A DNA stretch of 51,244 nt from an uncultured Oscillospiraceae bacterium (GTDB taxonomy: Bacteria; Bacillota; Clostridia; Oscillospirales; Oscillospiraceae), in the NCBI GenBank assembly GCA_944387845.1, contig CALXGH010000035.1, forward strand, positions 1-51,244, in the 5' to 3' direction. Shown in pieces: positions 1-8,895 of this stretch. Position 1 is the first letter of the stretch. Each line of letters starts with the position of its first letter. The notes under the pieces are model-generated. The model was not told where the DNA came from and searched no databases. It saw nothing but the letters and a program-made list of their open reading frames with translations. The translations under genes were made by a program, and so were the position numbers.

Positions 1-642
1 AACACCGCACTGCATGAACTCATTAAAAACACCATTAAGGCACACAAGCTTATTATCTTCAACGGCAATGGCTATGACGATGCCTGGATCACAGAAGCCA
101 CCGAAAAACGGGGGCTGCTCAATCTGCGTACCACTCCGGACGCCATTCCCGAGATTCTGAAGAAGAAAAACGTCGATATGCTGACCTCTCACAAGGTTTT
201 TTCCGAGGCCGAATTGCACTCCCGCTATGAGATCATGCTGGAAAACTACTGCAAGACCGTCTGCATTGAGGCCCAGACTATGAGCGACATGGCCAGAAAG
301 CAGATCCTGCCTGCCGTTGAGCGCTATGCCGCGGATGTGGCCGATGCTGAGGCCAGCAAAAAGACGCTGGATGCCGAGATCAGCTGCTGTTATGAAAAGA
401 AACTTGTCAAGAAACTGGCCGCGCTGATTGACAGTATCGATAGCAGGACGGACGCGCTGGATGGCGTGATCGCAAAGCTCAAAACGCTCAGCGACGTGAC
501 TGAGGAAGCCAACTACATCCGCGATGAAATGATCTCCAGAATGACGGAGCTGCGTGCTGCAGCGGATGAGGCAGAGGTCATGACCGCCGAGAGCTACTGG
601 CCGTTCCCCACCTACGGCGATCTGCTGTTTGGTGTTAAGTAA
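1..642 (+). CDS. glnN: Type III glutamine synthetase, C-terminal part (5' truncated by window)
   Basis: This reading frame is open from base 1 and ends with TAA at 642, giving about 213 residues of the C-terminus. The sequence after the internal Met at 178 (LTSHKVFSEAELHSRYEIML, then YCKTVCIEAQTM) is characteristic of the end of GlnN-type (GSIII) glutamine synthetases, which are about 700 residues long. The enzyme condenses ammonia and glutamate to glutamine using ATP in the cytoplasm. The catalytic part lies outside the window. The ammonium transporter gene follows 43 bases downstream on the same strand, which fits joint expression for ammonium assimilation. The family call rests on recognition of the C-terminal helical region, not on catalytic motifs. 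Confidence 0.85.
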   Translation, partial: NTALHELIKNTIKAHKLIIFNGNGYDDAWITEATEKRGLLNLRTTPDAIPEILKKKNVDMLTSHKVFSEAELHSRYEIMLENYCKTVCIEAQTMSDMARKQILPAVERYAADVADAEASKKTLDAEISCCYEKKLVKKLAALIDSIDSRTDALDGVIAKLKTLSDVTEEANYIRDEMISRMTELRAAADEAEVMTAESYWPFPTYGDLLFGVK

Positions 643-685
643 TACGTTTCCGCCCTTTGGGGCAAATAGAAAGAAGGAATTTCCC

Positions 686-2398
686 ATGACATTCAGTTCT
701 GTGAACCCGATTTGGGTGCTGCTCGGTGCCGCCCTGGTGTTCTTTATGCAGGCAGGTTTTTCCATGTGTGAGGCCGGATTTACCAGAGCCAAGAACACCG
801 GCAATATTCTGATGAAAAACCTGATGGACTTCTGCATCGGTACGCCCTGTTTCTGGCTTGTTGGTTTCGGCATTATGTTCGGAGCGGGAACAAAGCTGTT
901 CGGCTGGATCGACCCTATGATTATGAAGGATTACAGCCATGTTCTTCCCAGCGGCGTTCCGCTGTAGGCCTTTGCAATTTTCCAGACCGTGTTCTGCGCC
1001 GCCTCTGCCACCATTGTTTCCGGCGCTATGGCAGAGCGTACCAAGTTCAGCGCCTATTGCATTTACTCCGCCGCTATCTCCTTGATCATTTATCCCGTTT
1101 CCGGTCATTGGATCTGGGGCGGCGATTGGTTGAGCGAGCTCGGCTTCCATGACTTCGCCGGTTCCACTGCGGTACATATGGTCGGAGGTGTCTGCGCCTT
1201 GATCGGTGCAAAAATGCTTGGCCCACGTATCGGCAAGTACGACAAGAAAGGCAAGCCCCACGCTATTTTAGGCCATAACCTGACATTTGCAGCGTTGGGT
1301 GTGTTCATCCTATGGTTCTGCTGGTTCGGTTTCAACGGTGCATCCACCGTTGCTATGGATTCCGATGCCGCTGTCCAGAGCGCAGGTCTAATATTCTTCA
1401 ACACCAACCTCTGCGCTGCTGTTGCCTGCTGTGTGACATTGATTTTCACTTGGCTCCGCTATGGTAAGCCGGATGTATCCATGACTTATAACGCTGCCCT
1501 TGCCGGTCTCGTTGGCATTACCGCCGGCTGTGATGCGGTTTCTCCTTTGGGCGCTGCCATCATGGGTATTGTGTTTGGTATTGTGATCGTTTTAGCTGTT
1601 GAATTCTTTGATAAGGTCGCCAAAATTGATGATCCGGTCGGTGCGATCTCTGTCCATGGTATCTGCGGCGCCTTGGGTACCGTTTTCACCGGCCTCTTCG
1701 CCACAGGCATTTCTACCGAAAAGGGTCTTTTCTATGGCGGCGGCTTTCATTTCCTCGGCGTCCAGGCATTAGGCGTGGTCAGCGTGATCATCTATGTTGC
1801 GGTAGTTATGACCATCGTCTTTTTTGTTATCAAGAAGACCATCGGCCTGCGTGTTGATGCCGAAGATGAAATCGCTGGACTGGATGTTTCCGAGCATGGT
1901 TTGTTGACCGCATATTCCGGTTTTGCCATGCTGCCCGAATCTGTTCCCAGCGGAAACGGTGAGCCTATTGTTGTAAGTGGGGATGTGCCTGAAGCGGAGG
2001 CTGTTCCTGTTAGAAAAATGCCCAGCTTTGAAGAAGGCACTCCTAAATTTACCAAGGTCGAGATCATCTGCAAGGAGGCTCGCCTCGAAGATCTAAAAAA
2101 CGCAATGCTCAGTATCGGCATTACAGGCATGACCGTATCTCATGTGATGGGCTGCGGCATCCAGAAGGGCAAGCCCGAGTATTACCGCGGCATCCAGGTG
2201 GAGACAACGCTGCTTCCGAAAGTGCAGGTAGATATCGTGGTCAGTAAGGTTCCCGTGCGTACTGTGATCGAAACTGCCAAAAAGGTCCTTTACACCGGTC
2301 ACATCTGTGGCGGCAAGATCTTTGTCTATGATGTGGAAAATGTGGTGAAAGTGCGTACCGGTGAAGAAGGTTATGATGCTCTGCAGGATGTGGAGTGA
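686..2398 (+). pseudogene. amt: Ammonium transporter (Amt) fused to a C-terminal PII domain, interrupted by one in-frame TAG
   Basis: Read through, this frame encodes 570 residues. Residues about 5-410 are an Amt channel: the N-terminal motif QAGFSMCEAGFTRAKN, the segment VSGAMAERTKFSAY, and the two pore histidines in STAVHMVGG and AISVHGICGALG. Residues about 456-570 are a complete PII (GlnB/GlnK) domain with the T-loop KPEYYRG, whose Tyr500 matches the uridylylated tyrosine of classic PII, and the end motif VRTGEEG. The chosen start ATG 686 has an AGAAGGA ribosome site. Codon 94 (965-967) is TAG; the frame is identical on both sides, so this is a single substitution (from Trp, Tyr or Gln), not a frameshift. 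Without suppression only 93 residues are made. A sequencing error, recent inactivation or readthrough are all possible. It lies between glutamine synthetase and asnB. Confidence 0.88.
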
Positions 2399-2434
2399 TC
2401 CGGCAGTCCATACTAAAGTAAGGTGCCATTGAAA

Positions 2435-2707
2435 ATGAAATGTGCAATCGAACTAAATTCCGTACATGAAGTTGAGAAATTCACAGCTATCGTTAGTAAG
2501 GTCGATGATGATGTTTGGCTCGTAGGATATGACGAAAACGGCCACTCCTGGGCCATGTCCGCCAAGTCGCAGCTCGGTTCTTTACTGCTGTCGGCAAAAG
2601 CGCAAAAGAAACGAAAATGCACAGCACACAATGTTGACTGGAATACCCTTTATTGCGAGTGCGATAAAGACATCTATTGCCTGATCAGTGATTTTGTCAA
2701 GGAGTAG
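2435..2707 (+). CDS. HPr-like small protein lacking the phosphorylatable histidine
   Basis: A 90-residue protein beginning MKCAIELNSVHEVEKF. I chose ATG 2435 over the upstream GTG at 2423 because AGGTG at 2421-2425 is well spaced for it. The segment SAKSQLGSLLLS (about residues 43-54) resembles NAKSLLGLLSLG around Ser46 of HPr, and the size fits the HPr fold. The active-site motif GLHARPA of true HPr is absent, so it should not carry PTS phosphate on histidine. HPr-like proteins without this histidine are known in Clostridia, but their role is unclear to me. It lies 36 bases after amt-PII and just before the asnB T-box, suggesting a part in sensing or adjusting nitrogen assimilation (inference). 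The family assignment is moderate. Confidence 0.6.
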   Translation: MKCAIELNSVHEVEKFTAIVSKVDDDVWLVGYDENGHSWAMSAKSQLGSLLLSAKAQKKRKCTAHNVDWNTLYCECDKDIYCLISDFVKE

Positions 2708-2738
2708 CGATCTGAAAATAAGCAACAAAAGCGTTTTA

Positions 2739-2972
2739 GAAAAGAGAAGTAATGCAAGTGCTCACCCACAGAGAGTGCGGGAGGCTGAGAGCCGCATGGC
2801 AGGGCTTGCACGAATAACACTTTTCGAGCCGCAATCCGAAAAGACTGTTCTTAGTAGGTGCGCCGGGACGCCGCCCGTTACGCGGCAGAGCCTTTGGTCG
2901 AGGCTCGGAAATGAGAACAAATACAGGTGGCACCGCGAGAACAGCACTTGCCCTGTAGAATGCTGATTACTT
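2739..2972 (+). promoter_or_regulatory. T-box riboswitch for asnB, asparagine specifier AAC
   Basis: The T-box core AGGTGGCACCGCG lies at 2925-2937. Stem I has a base helix 2739-2744 (GAAAAG) paired with 2820-2825 (CTTTTC) and an upper helix TGCAAG at 2753-2758 paired with CTTGCA at 2805-2810. The specifier loop between them carries GAAT-AAC-A, so the specifier codon is AAC (2816-2818), asparagine. The bulge TGGC (2928-2931) can pair with a GCCA acceptor end, matching the G discriminator of tRNA-Asn. The antiterminator closes by ACAGG 2923-2927 with CCTGT 2952-2956. A competing hairpin CAGCA 2942-2946 / TGCTG 2961-2965 is followed by a short T-rich stretch and is weak as a terminator, so the output mechanism is uncertain. 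Uncharged tRNA-Asn should raise asnB expression. Confidence 0.9.
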
Positions 2973-2989
2973 TTATGGAGGTTTTGATC

Positions 2990-4570
2990 ATGTGTTCTAT
3001 TATGGGGTACTGTTCCTGCGATGTCACCTACGACGATTTCAAAGCAGCTTTTGAACGGACAAAATCCCGTGGACCCGATGACACCCGTGTCATCTTCGCG
3101 GGCAAAGGGTTGCTGGGTTTTCATCGTCTTGCCATCATGGGCCTGCATCCGGAGGGAATGCAGCCCTTTGAACTGGACGGAAGCGCTGTTGTCTGCAATG
3201 GTGAGATCTACGGATTTGAGCGAATCAAGCAGATTCTTCAGCAAAAAGGCTATTCATTCCAAAGCCAATCCGATTGCGAAATCCTGCTGCCCCTTTACAA
3301 GGAGTACGGCACGGCCATGTTCCGGATGCTGGATGCGGAATTTGCGCTGGTTCTGTACGATGCGGAGGAACAGGCGTTTGTTGCCGCCCGCGACCCCATC
3401 GGCATCCGGCCACTCTATTACGGATACGATGAAAAGGGTTCTATCGTCTTTGCCAGCGAAGCAAAAAACCTTGTGGGGATCTGCGGTAAAATCATGCCCT
3501 TCCCGCCCGGACATTACTACAAGGATGGCAAGTTCGTCTGCTACCGGGATGCGGCAGAGGTGAGCAGTATCTGTCACGATGACCTGGAGACCGTTTGCAA
3601 AAATATTCGGGAGAAGCTGATCAAGGGTATTGAAAAGCGGCTGGTTGCCGATGCCAAAGTCGGTTTCCTTCTCAGCGGTGGTCTGGATTCCTCTCTGGTT
3701 TGTGCCGTGGCGCAGAAGTGTTCTGACAAGCCTATCCGTACCTTTGCCATCGGCATGAGCGAGGACGCTATCGACCTGAAGTACGCAAAGGAAGTGGCGG
3801 ACTACATCGGCAGCGAACACACTGAAGTTTATATGACCCCGGAAGAAGTGATCTCTTCCCTTGAAACCGTGATCGCATTGCTGGGCACCTACGATATCAC
3901 CACCATCCGCGCCAGCATGGGTATGTATCTGGTCTGCAAGGCCATCCACGAACAGACCGATATTCGTGTTTTGCTGACGGGCGAGATCAGCGACGAGTTG
4001 TTCGGCTATAAGTACACCGACTTTGCCCCTTCTGCTGAGGAGTTCCAAAAGGAAGCCGTTAAGCGTATCCGGGAGCTGCATATGTACGATGTGCTTCGGG
4101 CTGACCGCTGTATCTCCGTCAACTCCCTGGAAGCACGAGTGCCTTTTGGCGATCTGGATTTTGTGGAGTATGTGATGAGCATTGACCCGGAGATGAAGCT
4201 GAACAAGTACGGCAAAGGCAAATACCTGCTCCGCCATGCCTTCGAGGGAGACTATCTGCCGCAAAGCATCCTTTACCGCGAAAAGGCTGCGTTTTCCGAT
4301 GCGGTCGGCCACTCCATGGTGGATTATCTGAAGGAGTATGCTGAGAACCGCTATACCGATGGCGAGTTTGAGACAAAGCGTATGGCCTATGCCCATGCTC
4401 GACCCTTCACGAAAGAGTCACTTCTGTATCGTGAGATTTTTGAAAAATATTACCCCGGCCAGAGTGAGATGGTCGTTGACTTCTGGATGCCCAACAAGTC
4501 CTGGGCAGGCTGCGATGTGAACGATCCGTCCGCACGGGCACTTGCAAACTATGGTGACAGTGGAAAGTAA
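2990..4570 (+). CDS. asnB: Asparagine synthetase, glutamine-hydrolysing
   Basis: A 526-residue enzyme that converts aspartate, glutamine and ATP to asparagine, glutamate and AMP. The start is ATG 2990 with GGAGG just upstream; this makes Cys2 (MCSIMGYC) the N-terminal nucleophile required by class II glutamine amidotransferases, so the longer in-frame starts at 2927 and 2975 are rejected. The glutaminase domain covers about residues 2-190, with RGPDDTR and CNGEIYGFE. The synthetase domain has the ATP pyrophosphatase loop LLSGGLDSS near residue 225. Length is close to the 525-555 usual for AsnB. It is controlled by the asparagine T-box immediately upstream and followed by a strong hairpin overlapping its stop codon, so it may be its own transcription unit. 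Confidence 0.95.
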   Translation: MCSIMGYCSCDVTYDDFKAAFERTKSRGPDDTRVIFAGKGLLGFHRLAIMGLHPEGMQPFELDGSAVVCNGEIYGFERIKQILQQKGYSFQSQSDCEILLPLYKEYGTAMFRMLDAEFALVLYDAEEQAFVAARDPIGIRPLYYGYDEKGSIVFASEAKNLVGICGKIMPFPPGHYYKDGKFVCYRDAAEVSSICHDDLETVCKNIREKLIKGIEKRLVADAKVGFLLSGGLDSSLVCAVAQKCSDKPIRTFAIGMSEDAIDLKYAKEVADYIGSEHTEVYMTPEEVISSLETVIALLGTYDITTIRASMGMYLVCKAIHEQTDIRVLLTGEISDELFGYKYTDFAPSAEEFQKEAVKRIRELHMYDVLRADRCISVNSLEARVPFGDLDFVEYVMSIDPEMKLNKYGKGKYLLRHAFEGDYLPQSILYREKAAFSDAVGHSMVDYLKEYAENRYTDGEFETKRMAYAHARPFTKESLLYREIFEKYYPGQSEMVVDFWMPNKSWAGCDVNDPSARALANYGDSGK

Positions 4571-4596
4571 ACTTCATTTGTATGAAGTTTACTTTA
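4564..4596 (+). terminator. Terminator-like perfect hairpin at the end of asnB
   Basis: A perfect 14-bp stem (4564-4577 with 4582-4595) and a TTGT loop contain the asnB stop codon in the left arm. The stem ends in TTT and is followed by AATTAA, so the U tract is short. It probably ends or attenuates asnB transcription before purC. Confidence 0.7.
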
Positions 4597-4605
4597 ATTA
4601 AAGCC

Positions 4606-4655
4606 CTTGCCCGCACAGCGGGCAAGATGGCAAATTGCTGTGCATGGCACAGCAA
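4606..4655 (+). other. Two further perfect hairpins in the purC leader
   Basis: CTTGCCCGC (4606-4614) pairs with GCGGGCAAG (4618-4626) around loop ACA. TTGCTGTGC (4635-4643) pairs with GCACAGCAA (4647-4655) around loop ATG. Both have 9-bp perfect stems and three-base loops and neither has a T tract. They sit between the asnB terminator and the purC ribosome site and could be RNA processing, stability or protein-binding elements. No known riboswitch class was recognised. Confidence 0.55.
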
Positions 4656-4675
4656 AATATTGGAGGATGACATTT

Positions 4676-5395
4676 ATGCATAAGCTGGAACAAATCTATG
4701 AAGGCAAGGCAAAAAAGGTCTATAAGACCGATGATCCGGAACTCTATATCGTTGACTACAAGGATGATGCCACAGCTTTCAACGGCCTGAAAAAAGGCAC
4801 CATTGCGGGCAAAGGTATCATCAATAACCAGATGAGCAACCGTCTGATGCAGATGATCGAGCGGAAGGGCGTTCCGACCCATTTTGTCAAGGAACTGAGC
4901 GAGCGGGAGACTCTGGTCAAAAAGGTGTCTATCGTTCCCCTGGAAGTCATCGTCCGTAATATCGCCGCAGGCTCTTTCTCCAAGCGTTACGGCGTGGACG
5001 AGGGCATGGTGTTCGATGAACCCGTCATTGAGTTTTCCTATAAAAACGATGCGCTGGGCGATCCGCTGCTCAATACCGACCATGCGCTGGCACTGAAGGT
5101 TGCCACCCGCACCGAGATCGACACCATCAAGACCTATGCGCTGCAGGTCAACAGCATTTTGAAGGCGTTTTGGGCCGAGTGCGGCGTGACGCTGGTGGAC
5201 TTCAAGCTGGAGTTCGGCAAGACCTCTGACGGCAGTATTATTCTGGCGGACGAAATCAGCCCCGACACCTGCCGCCTGTGGGATTCCGCTACCGGCGAAA
5301 AGCTGGATAAGGACCGTTTCCGCCGTGATCTGGGCGGCGTTGAGGAAGCATATGCCGAAATTATGAAGAGGCTCGTAGACCATGAAGAAAAATAA
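4676..5395 (+). CDS. purC: Phosphoribosylaminoimidazole-succinocarboxamide synthase (SAICAR synthetase)
   Basis: A 239-residue enzyme that joins CAIR and aspartate with ATP to give SAICAR in de novo purine synthesis. It opens with the family motif [14 protein letters not shown] and carries [11 protein letters not shown] and [11 protein letters not shown]. Length is normal for bacterial PurC (about 235-240). ATG 4676 was chosen because GGAGG at 4662-4666 is spaced nine bases upstream; the in-frame ATG at 4667 abuts that site. The end overlaps purF by 14 bases, which implies translational coupling. It follows a 105-base leader containing three hairpins. Confidence 0.95.
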   Translation: MHKLEQIYEGKAKKVYKTDDPELYIVDYKDDATAFNGLKKGTIAGKGIINNQMSNRLMQMIERKGVPTHFVKELSERETLVKKVSIVPLEVIVRNIAAGSFSKRYGVDEGMVFDEPVIEFSYKNDALGDPLLNTDHALALKVATRTEIDTIKTYALQVNSILKAFWAECGVTLVDFKLEFGKTSDGSIILADEISPDTCRLWDSATGEKLDKDRFRRDLGGVEEAYAEIMKRLVDHEEK

Positions 5396-6857
5396 ACAGG
5401 TCGTTCCCAAGGAACACCACCTCCATGAGGAGTGTGGTGTCTTTGGCGTTTTTTCAGAAGGGTGCGCTGATGTAGCTTCTCTGGCTTATTACGGACTTTT
5501 TGCCCTCCAGCACCGGGGTCAGGAGAGTGCGGGCATCGTGGTCAATGATGACGGCGTTTTTACCGCCTATTGTGATGAAGGACTTGTAAACGATGTTTTT
5601 CCAAAGGAACGGCTGCAGAAGCTGGGCACCGGCAACATCGTTGTGGGTCATGTGCGCTACGCCACCACCGGCTCCGACCGCAAGCGCAACGCCCAGCCCA
5701 TTGTCATCAACCATCACAAGGGCCGGATGGCCTTGGCGCACAACGGCAATCTGACCAATTCCTATGAACTGAGAAATGAATTGGAGCAAAGCGGCTCCAT
5801 CTTCCATACCACCACGGACAGCGAGGTTATCGCCTACATCATCGTGCAGGAGCGGCTGCGGACGCCCTCCATTGAGGAGGCAGTGTATGAGGCTATGGGC
5901 AGGATCAAGGGAGCATATTCTCTGGTGATCTCATCGCCGACCAAGCTGATCGCCGCCCGTGACCCTCATGGATTCCGACCGCTTTGCATGGGAAAAACGA
6001 GCGATGGAAAAACTGTGTTTGCATCAGAAACCTGTGCATTGGATGCCATCGGTGCAGAGTATGTGCGTGATGTGCGGCCCGGTGAGGTTATCACGGTCAG
6101 CTATGACGGTATAAAGACCGACACCCGGCGCTGCAACAGCGCACCCAAAAGCCTCTGCGTGTTTGAATTTGTCTACTTTGCAAGGCCGGATTCCAGTATT
6201 GACGGAGCCGCGGTAAGCCTTGCGCGGCAAAAGGCAGGTGCATTTCTCGCTGCCGAGCATCCTGTGGAGGCCGATGTGGTCATCGGTGTGCCAGACTCCG
6301 GTCTGGATGCGGCTTTGGGATATGCCAAAGCATCCGGGATTCCTTACGGCATTGGATTCACAAAAAACAAGTACATCGGACGCACCTTTATTTCTCCCAC
6401 GCAGGAACAGCGCGAGGTGGGTGTCAATATCAAGCTCAACCCAATTCGCAGCCTGGTTGAGGGAAAGCGCATCGTTCTGATCGACGACTCCATTGTGCGG
6501 GGAACCACCTGCCGGGGCATCATAGACCTGCTCCGCAAAGCCGGAGCAAAAGAGATTCATATGCGGGTCAGTGCGCCGCCTTTTGTAGCTCCCTGTTACT
6601 ACGGCACGGACATTGATGACGCAGAAAACCTGATTGCCAACCACCACACGGTGGAAGAGATCGCTCAGATCATCGGCGTGGATTCTTTGGGTTATCTCAG
6701 CGTAGAACACCTTTTGCAGATCGCAGATGGGTGTAACGGCTTTTGTACCGCCTGCTTCGGCGGCACCTATCCGACCAATATCCCGAGCCGAGGTGCCAAA
6801 GACAGATTTGAAAGAAAGCTGCAGCAGAAAATCAAGACCAAGGAGGTCAAGTTATGA
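5382..6857 (+). CDS. purF: Amidophosphoribosyltransferase
   Basis: This 491-residue enzyme makes phosphoribosylamine from PRPP and glutamine, the committed step of purine synthesis. Cys18 in EECGVFGVF would be the N-terminal nucleophile after removal of a 17-residue propeptide, as in Bacillus-type PurF. The glutaminase domain spans about residues 18-250 ([15 protein letters not shown]). The PRPP loop is [15 protein letters not shown] near residue 370. Late cysteines in [11 protein letters not shown] match the iron-sulfur ligands of the Bacillus enzyme. The gene overlaps purC at its start and purA by four bases (ATGA), making a tight purC-purF-purA unit. Confidence 0.95.
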   Translation: MKKNKQVVPKEHHLHEECGVFGVFSEGCADVASLAYYGLFALQHRGQESAGIVVNDDGVFTAYCDEGLVNDVFPKERLQKLGTGNIVVGHVRYATTGSDRKRNAQPIVINHHKGRMALAHNGNLTNSYELRNELEQSGSIFHTTTDSEVIAYIIVQERLRTPSIEEAVYEAMGRIKGAYSLVISSPTKLIAARDPHGFRPLCMGKTSDGKTVFASETCALDAIGAEYVRDVRPGEVITVSYDGIKTDTRRCNSAPKSLCVFEFVYFARPDSSIDGAAVSLARQKAGAFLAAEHPVEADVVIGVPDSGLDAALGYAKASGIPYGIGFTKNKYIGRTFISPTQEQREVGVNIKLNPIRSLVEGKRIVLIDDSIVRGTTCRGIIDLLRKAGAKEIHMRVSAPPFVAPCYYGTDIDDAENLIANHHTVEEIAQIIGVDSLGYLSVEHLLQIADGCNGFCTACFGGTYPTNIPSRGAKDRFERKLQQKIKTKEVKL

Positions 6858-8128
6858 AAAACTGTGCAATCGTTGGAATCAACTGGGGCGACGAAGGAAA
6901 AGGCCGCATGGTAGACCTGCTCACCCAGGAGTATGATGTGGTCGTGCGGTATCAGGGCGGCGGCAACGCCGGTCACACCGTCATCAATGAGTACGGGAAG
7001 TTTGCCCTGCATCTGCTTCCCTCCGGCATTTTCAGAGAGGGCGTTGTCAACATTCTGGGTAACGGTGTTGCCCTGGATCTGGCAAACCTTTGGACTGAGA
7101 TCGAAAGTGTCACAGCAAAGGGCGTTCCCATCACGCCCGAAAATCTGAAAATCAGCGACCGTGCCTCTCTGGTGCTGCCCTGGCATATCGCTTTGGACGA
7201 ACTGGAAGAGAACCGGCTGAAGGACAAAAAGTATGGTTCCACCAAACAGGGCATTGCTCCGTTTTACTCCGACAAGTACCAGAAGAAGACCATTCAGGCT
7301 GGGGAACTGTTCTACCCGGACTATCTGGTTCGTCATCTGGAGGATCTTCTTGAATGGAAAAACCTGACTTTGACCGGCGTCTACGGTGCCCAGCCCTATA
7401 CGATGGAGAAGCTATGTGCGTATCTCCATGAATACGGGAACAAGCTGAAACCCTTTATCTGCGACACCAGCGATTGGCTGCGCAGCGCACAGGCCGAGGG
7501 TAAGAGCATCTTGTTTGAGGCACAGTTGGGCGCACTCCGTGATCTGGATTACGGTATCTATCCCTATACCACCTCCTCCAATGCAGTAGCGGCCTATGCT
7601 CCGGTCGGCTCCGGCCTGCCTTCTGCAAAGCTGGATGAAGTGGTCGGCGTGGTAAAAGCCTACTCCACCTGTGTAGGTGAAGGTCCCTTCGTCTGCGAGT
7701 GGTTCGGCCCTGAAGCGGAAAAACTGCGTGAGGCTGGGTTTGAATACGGAGCTAAGACCGGGCGTCCCCGCCGCGTTGGTCCCATCGACATTGTGGCCAC
7801 CCGCTACGGCGTGCACACCCAGGGCGCCACTACCATCGCCCTGACAAAGCTGGATGTTCTCAGCTATATGGAGCAGATCCCTGTCTGCGCCAAATACGTG
7901 GTAAACGGCACAGAAACCGAGAAATTTCCGTTCCCCGCAGCCTTGGCAGATGCCAAGCCGGTTATCGAATATCTGGAAGGCTGGGGCTGCGACATTTCTG
8001 GTGTTCGCACTTGGGAGGATCTGCCCAAGCAGGCGCAAGCCTATGTGGAATATATTGAGCAGTCCATTAGCTGCCATATTGGCTATGTGTCTGTTGGCCC
8101 CGAGCGGGATGCGTATATCAAGCGATAA
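6854..8128 (+). CDS. purA: Adenylosuccinate synthetase
   Basis: A 424-residue GTP-dependent ligase that joins IMP and aspartate to adenylosuccinate, the first step to AMP. The N-terminal motif GINWGDEGKGRMVD contains the catalytic Asp and phosphate-binding glycines; YQGGGNAGHT follows, and the IMP and GTP motifs ATRYGVHTQGATT and TKLDVLSYME lie towards the C-terminus. Length is normal. Its ATG overlaps the purF stop, so translation is likely coupled. The glmS remnant begins 11 bases after it. Confidence 0.95.
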   Translation: MKNCAIVGINWGDEGKGRMVDLLTQEYDVVVRYQGGGNAGHTVINEYGKFALHLLPSGIFREGVVNILGNGVALDLANLWTEIESVTAKGVPITPENLKISDRASLVLPWHIALDELEENRLKDKKYGSTKQGIAPFYSDKYQKKTIQAGELFYPDYLVRHLEDLLEWKNLTLTGVYGAQPYTMEKLCAYLHEYGNKLKPFICDTSDWLRSAQAEGKSILFEAQLGALRDLDYGIYPYTTSSNAVAAYAPVGSGLPSAKLDEVVGVVKAYSTCVGEGPFVCEWFGPEAEKLREAGFEYGAKTGRPRRVGPIDIVATRYGVHTQGATTIALTKLDVLSYMEQIPVCAKYVVNGTETEKFPFPAALADAKPVIEYLEGWGCDISGVRTWEDLPKQAQAYVEYIEQSISCHIGYVSVGPERDAYIKR

Positions 8129-8139
8129 CAGGAGGGCTT

Positions 8140-8764
<625 letters not shown>

Positions 8765-8815
8765 CTGCAAAGCAGCCATTCTATTTGATTCCACGGCCTT
8801 TTTCTCGTCCCCCTT

Positions 8816-8871
8816 GGGGACAACCGAAAAAGATGCCAATTTCACCATAGCGCTGTCGCGGTATGGTGAAA
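8816..8871 (+). other. Hairpins in the purB leader
   Basis: GTCCCC-CTT-GGGGAC lies at about 8808-8822. A second structure has TTTCACCATA (8840-8849) paired with TATGGTGAAA (8862-8871), enclosing an inner GCG-CTGT-CGC hairpin. It ends just before the purB ribosome site at about 8881. There is no T tract. It may influence purB expression, but no known regulatory RNA class was recognised. Confidence 0.45.
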
Positions 8872-8895
8872 ATAAGCGAGAAAGGAAGACCCACT

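Noticed and set aside
643-685. Glutamine riboswitch or other leader RNA before amt
   Set aside because: The gap is only 43 bases and holds no conserved glnA-RNA words, only a small GCCC/GGGC hairpin.
635-1261. 208-codon minus-strand frame across the amt stop codon
   Set aside because: Opposite to clear Amt sequence; composition is low in hydrophobic pattern and no start signals are present.
989-2398. Separate gene starting at GTG 989 after the amt TAG
   Set aside because: The GTG has no ribosome site and falls inside a conserved Amt helix; the frame is simply the continuation of amt.
3254-4396. 380-codon open frame antisense to asnB
   Set aside because: It mirrors the high G/C third-position bias of asnB, has no ribosome site and encodes no recognisable motif; asnB motifs on the plus strand are unambiguous.
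8765-8895. Purine riboswitch upstream of purB
   Set aside because: Hairpins exist, but the conserved three-way junction words of purine riboswitches are absent.
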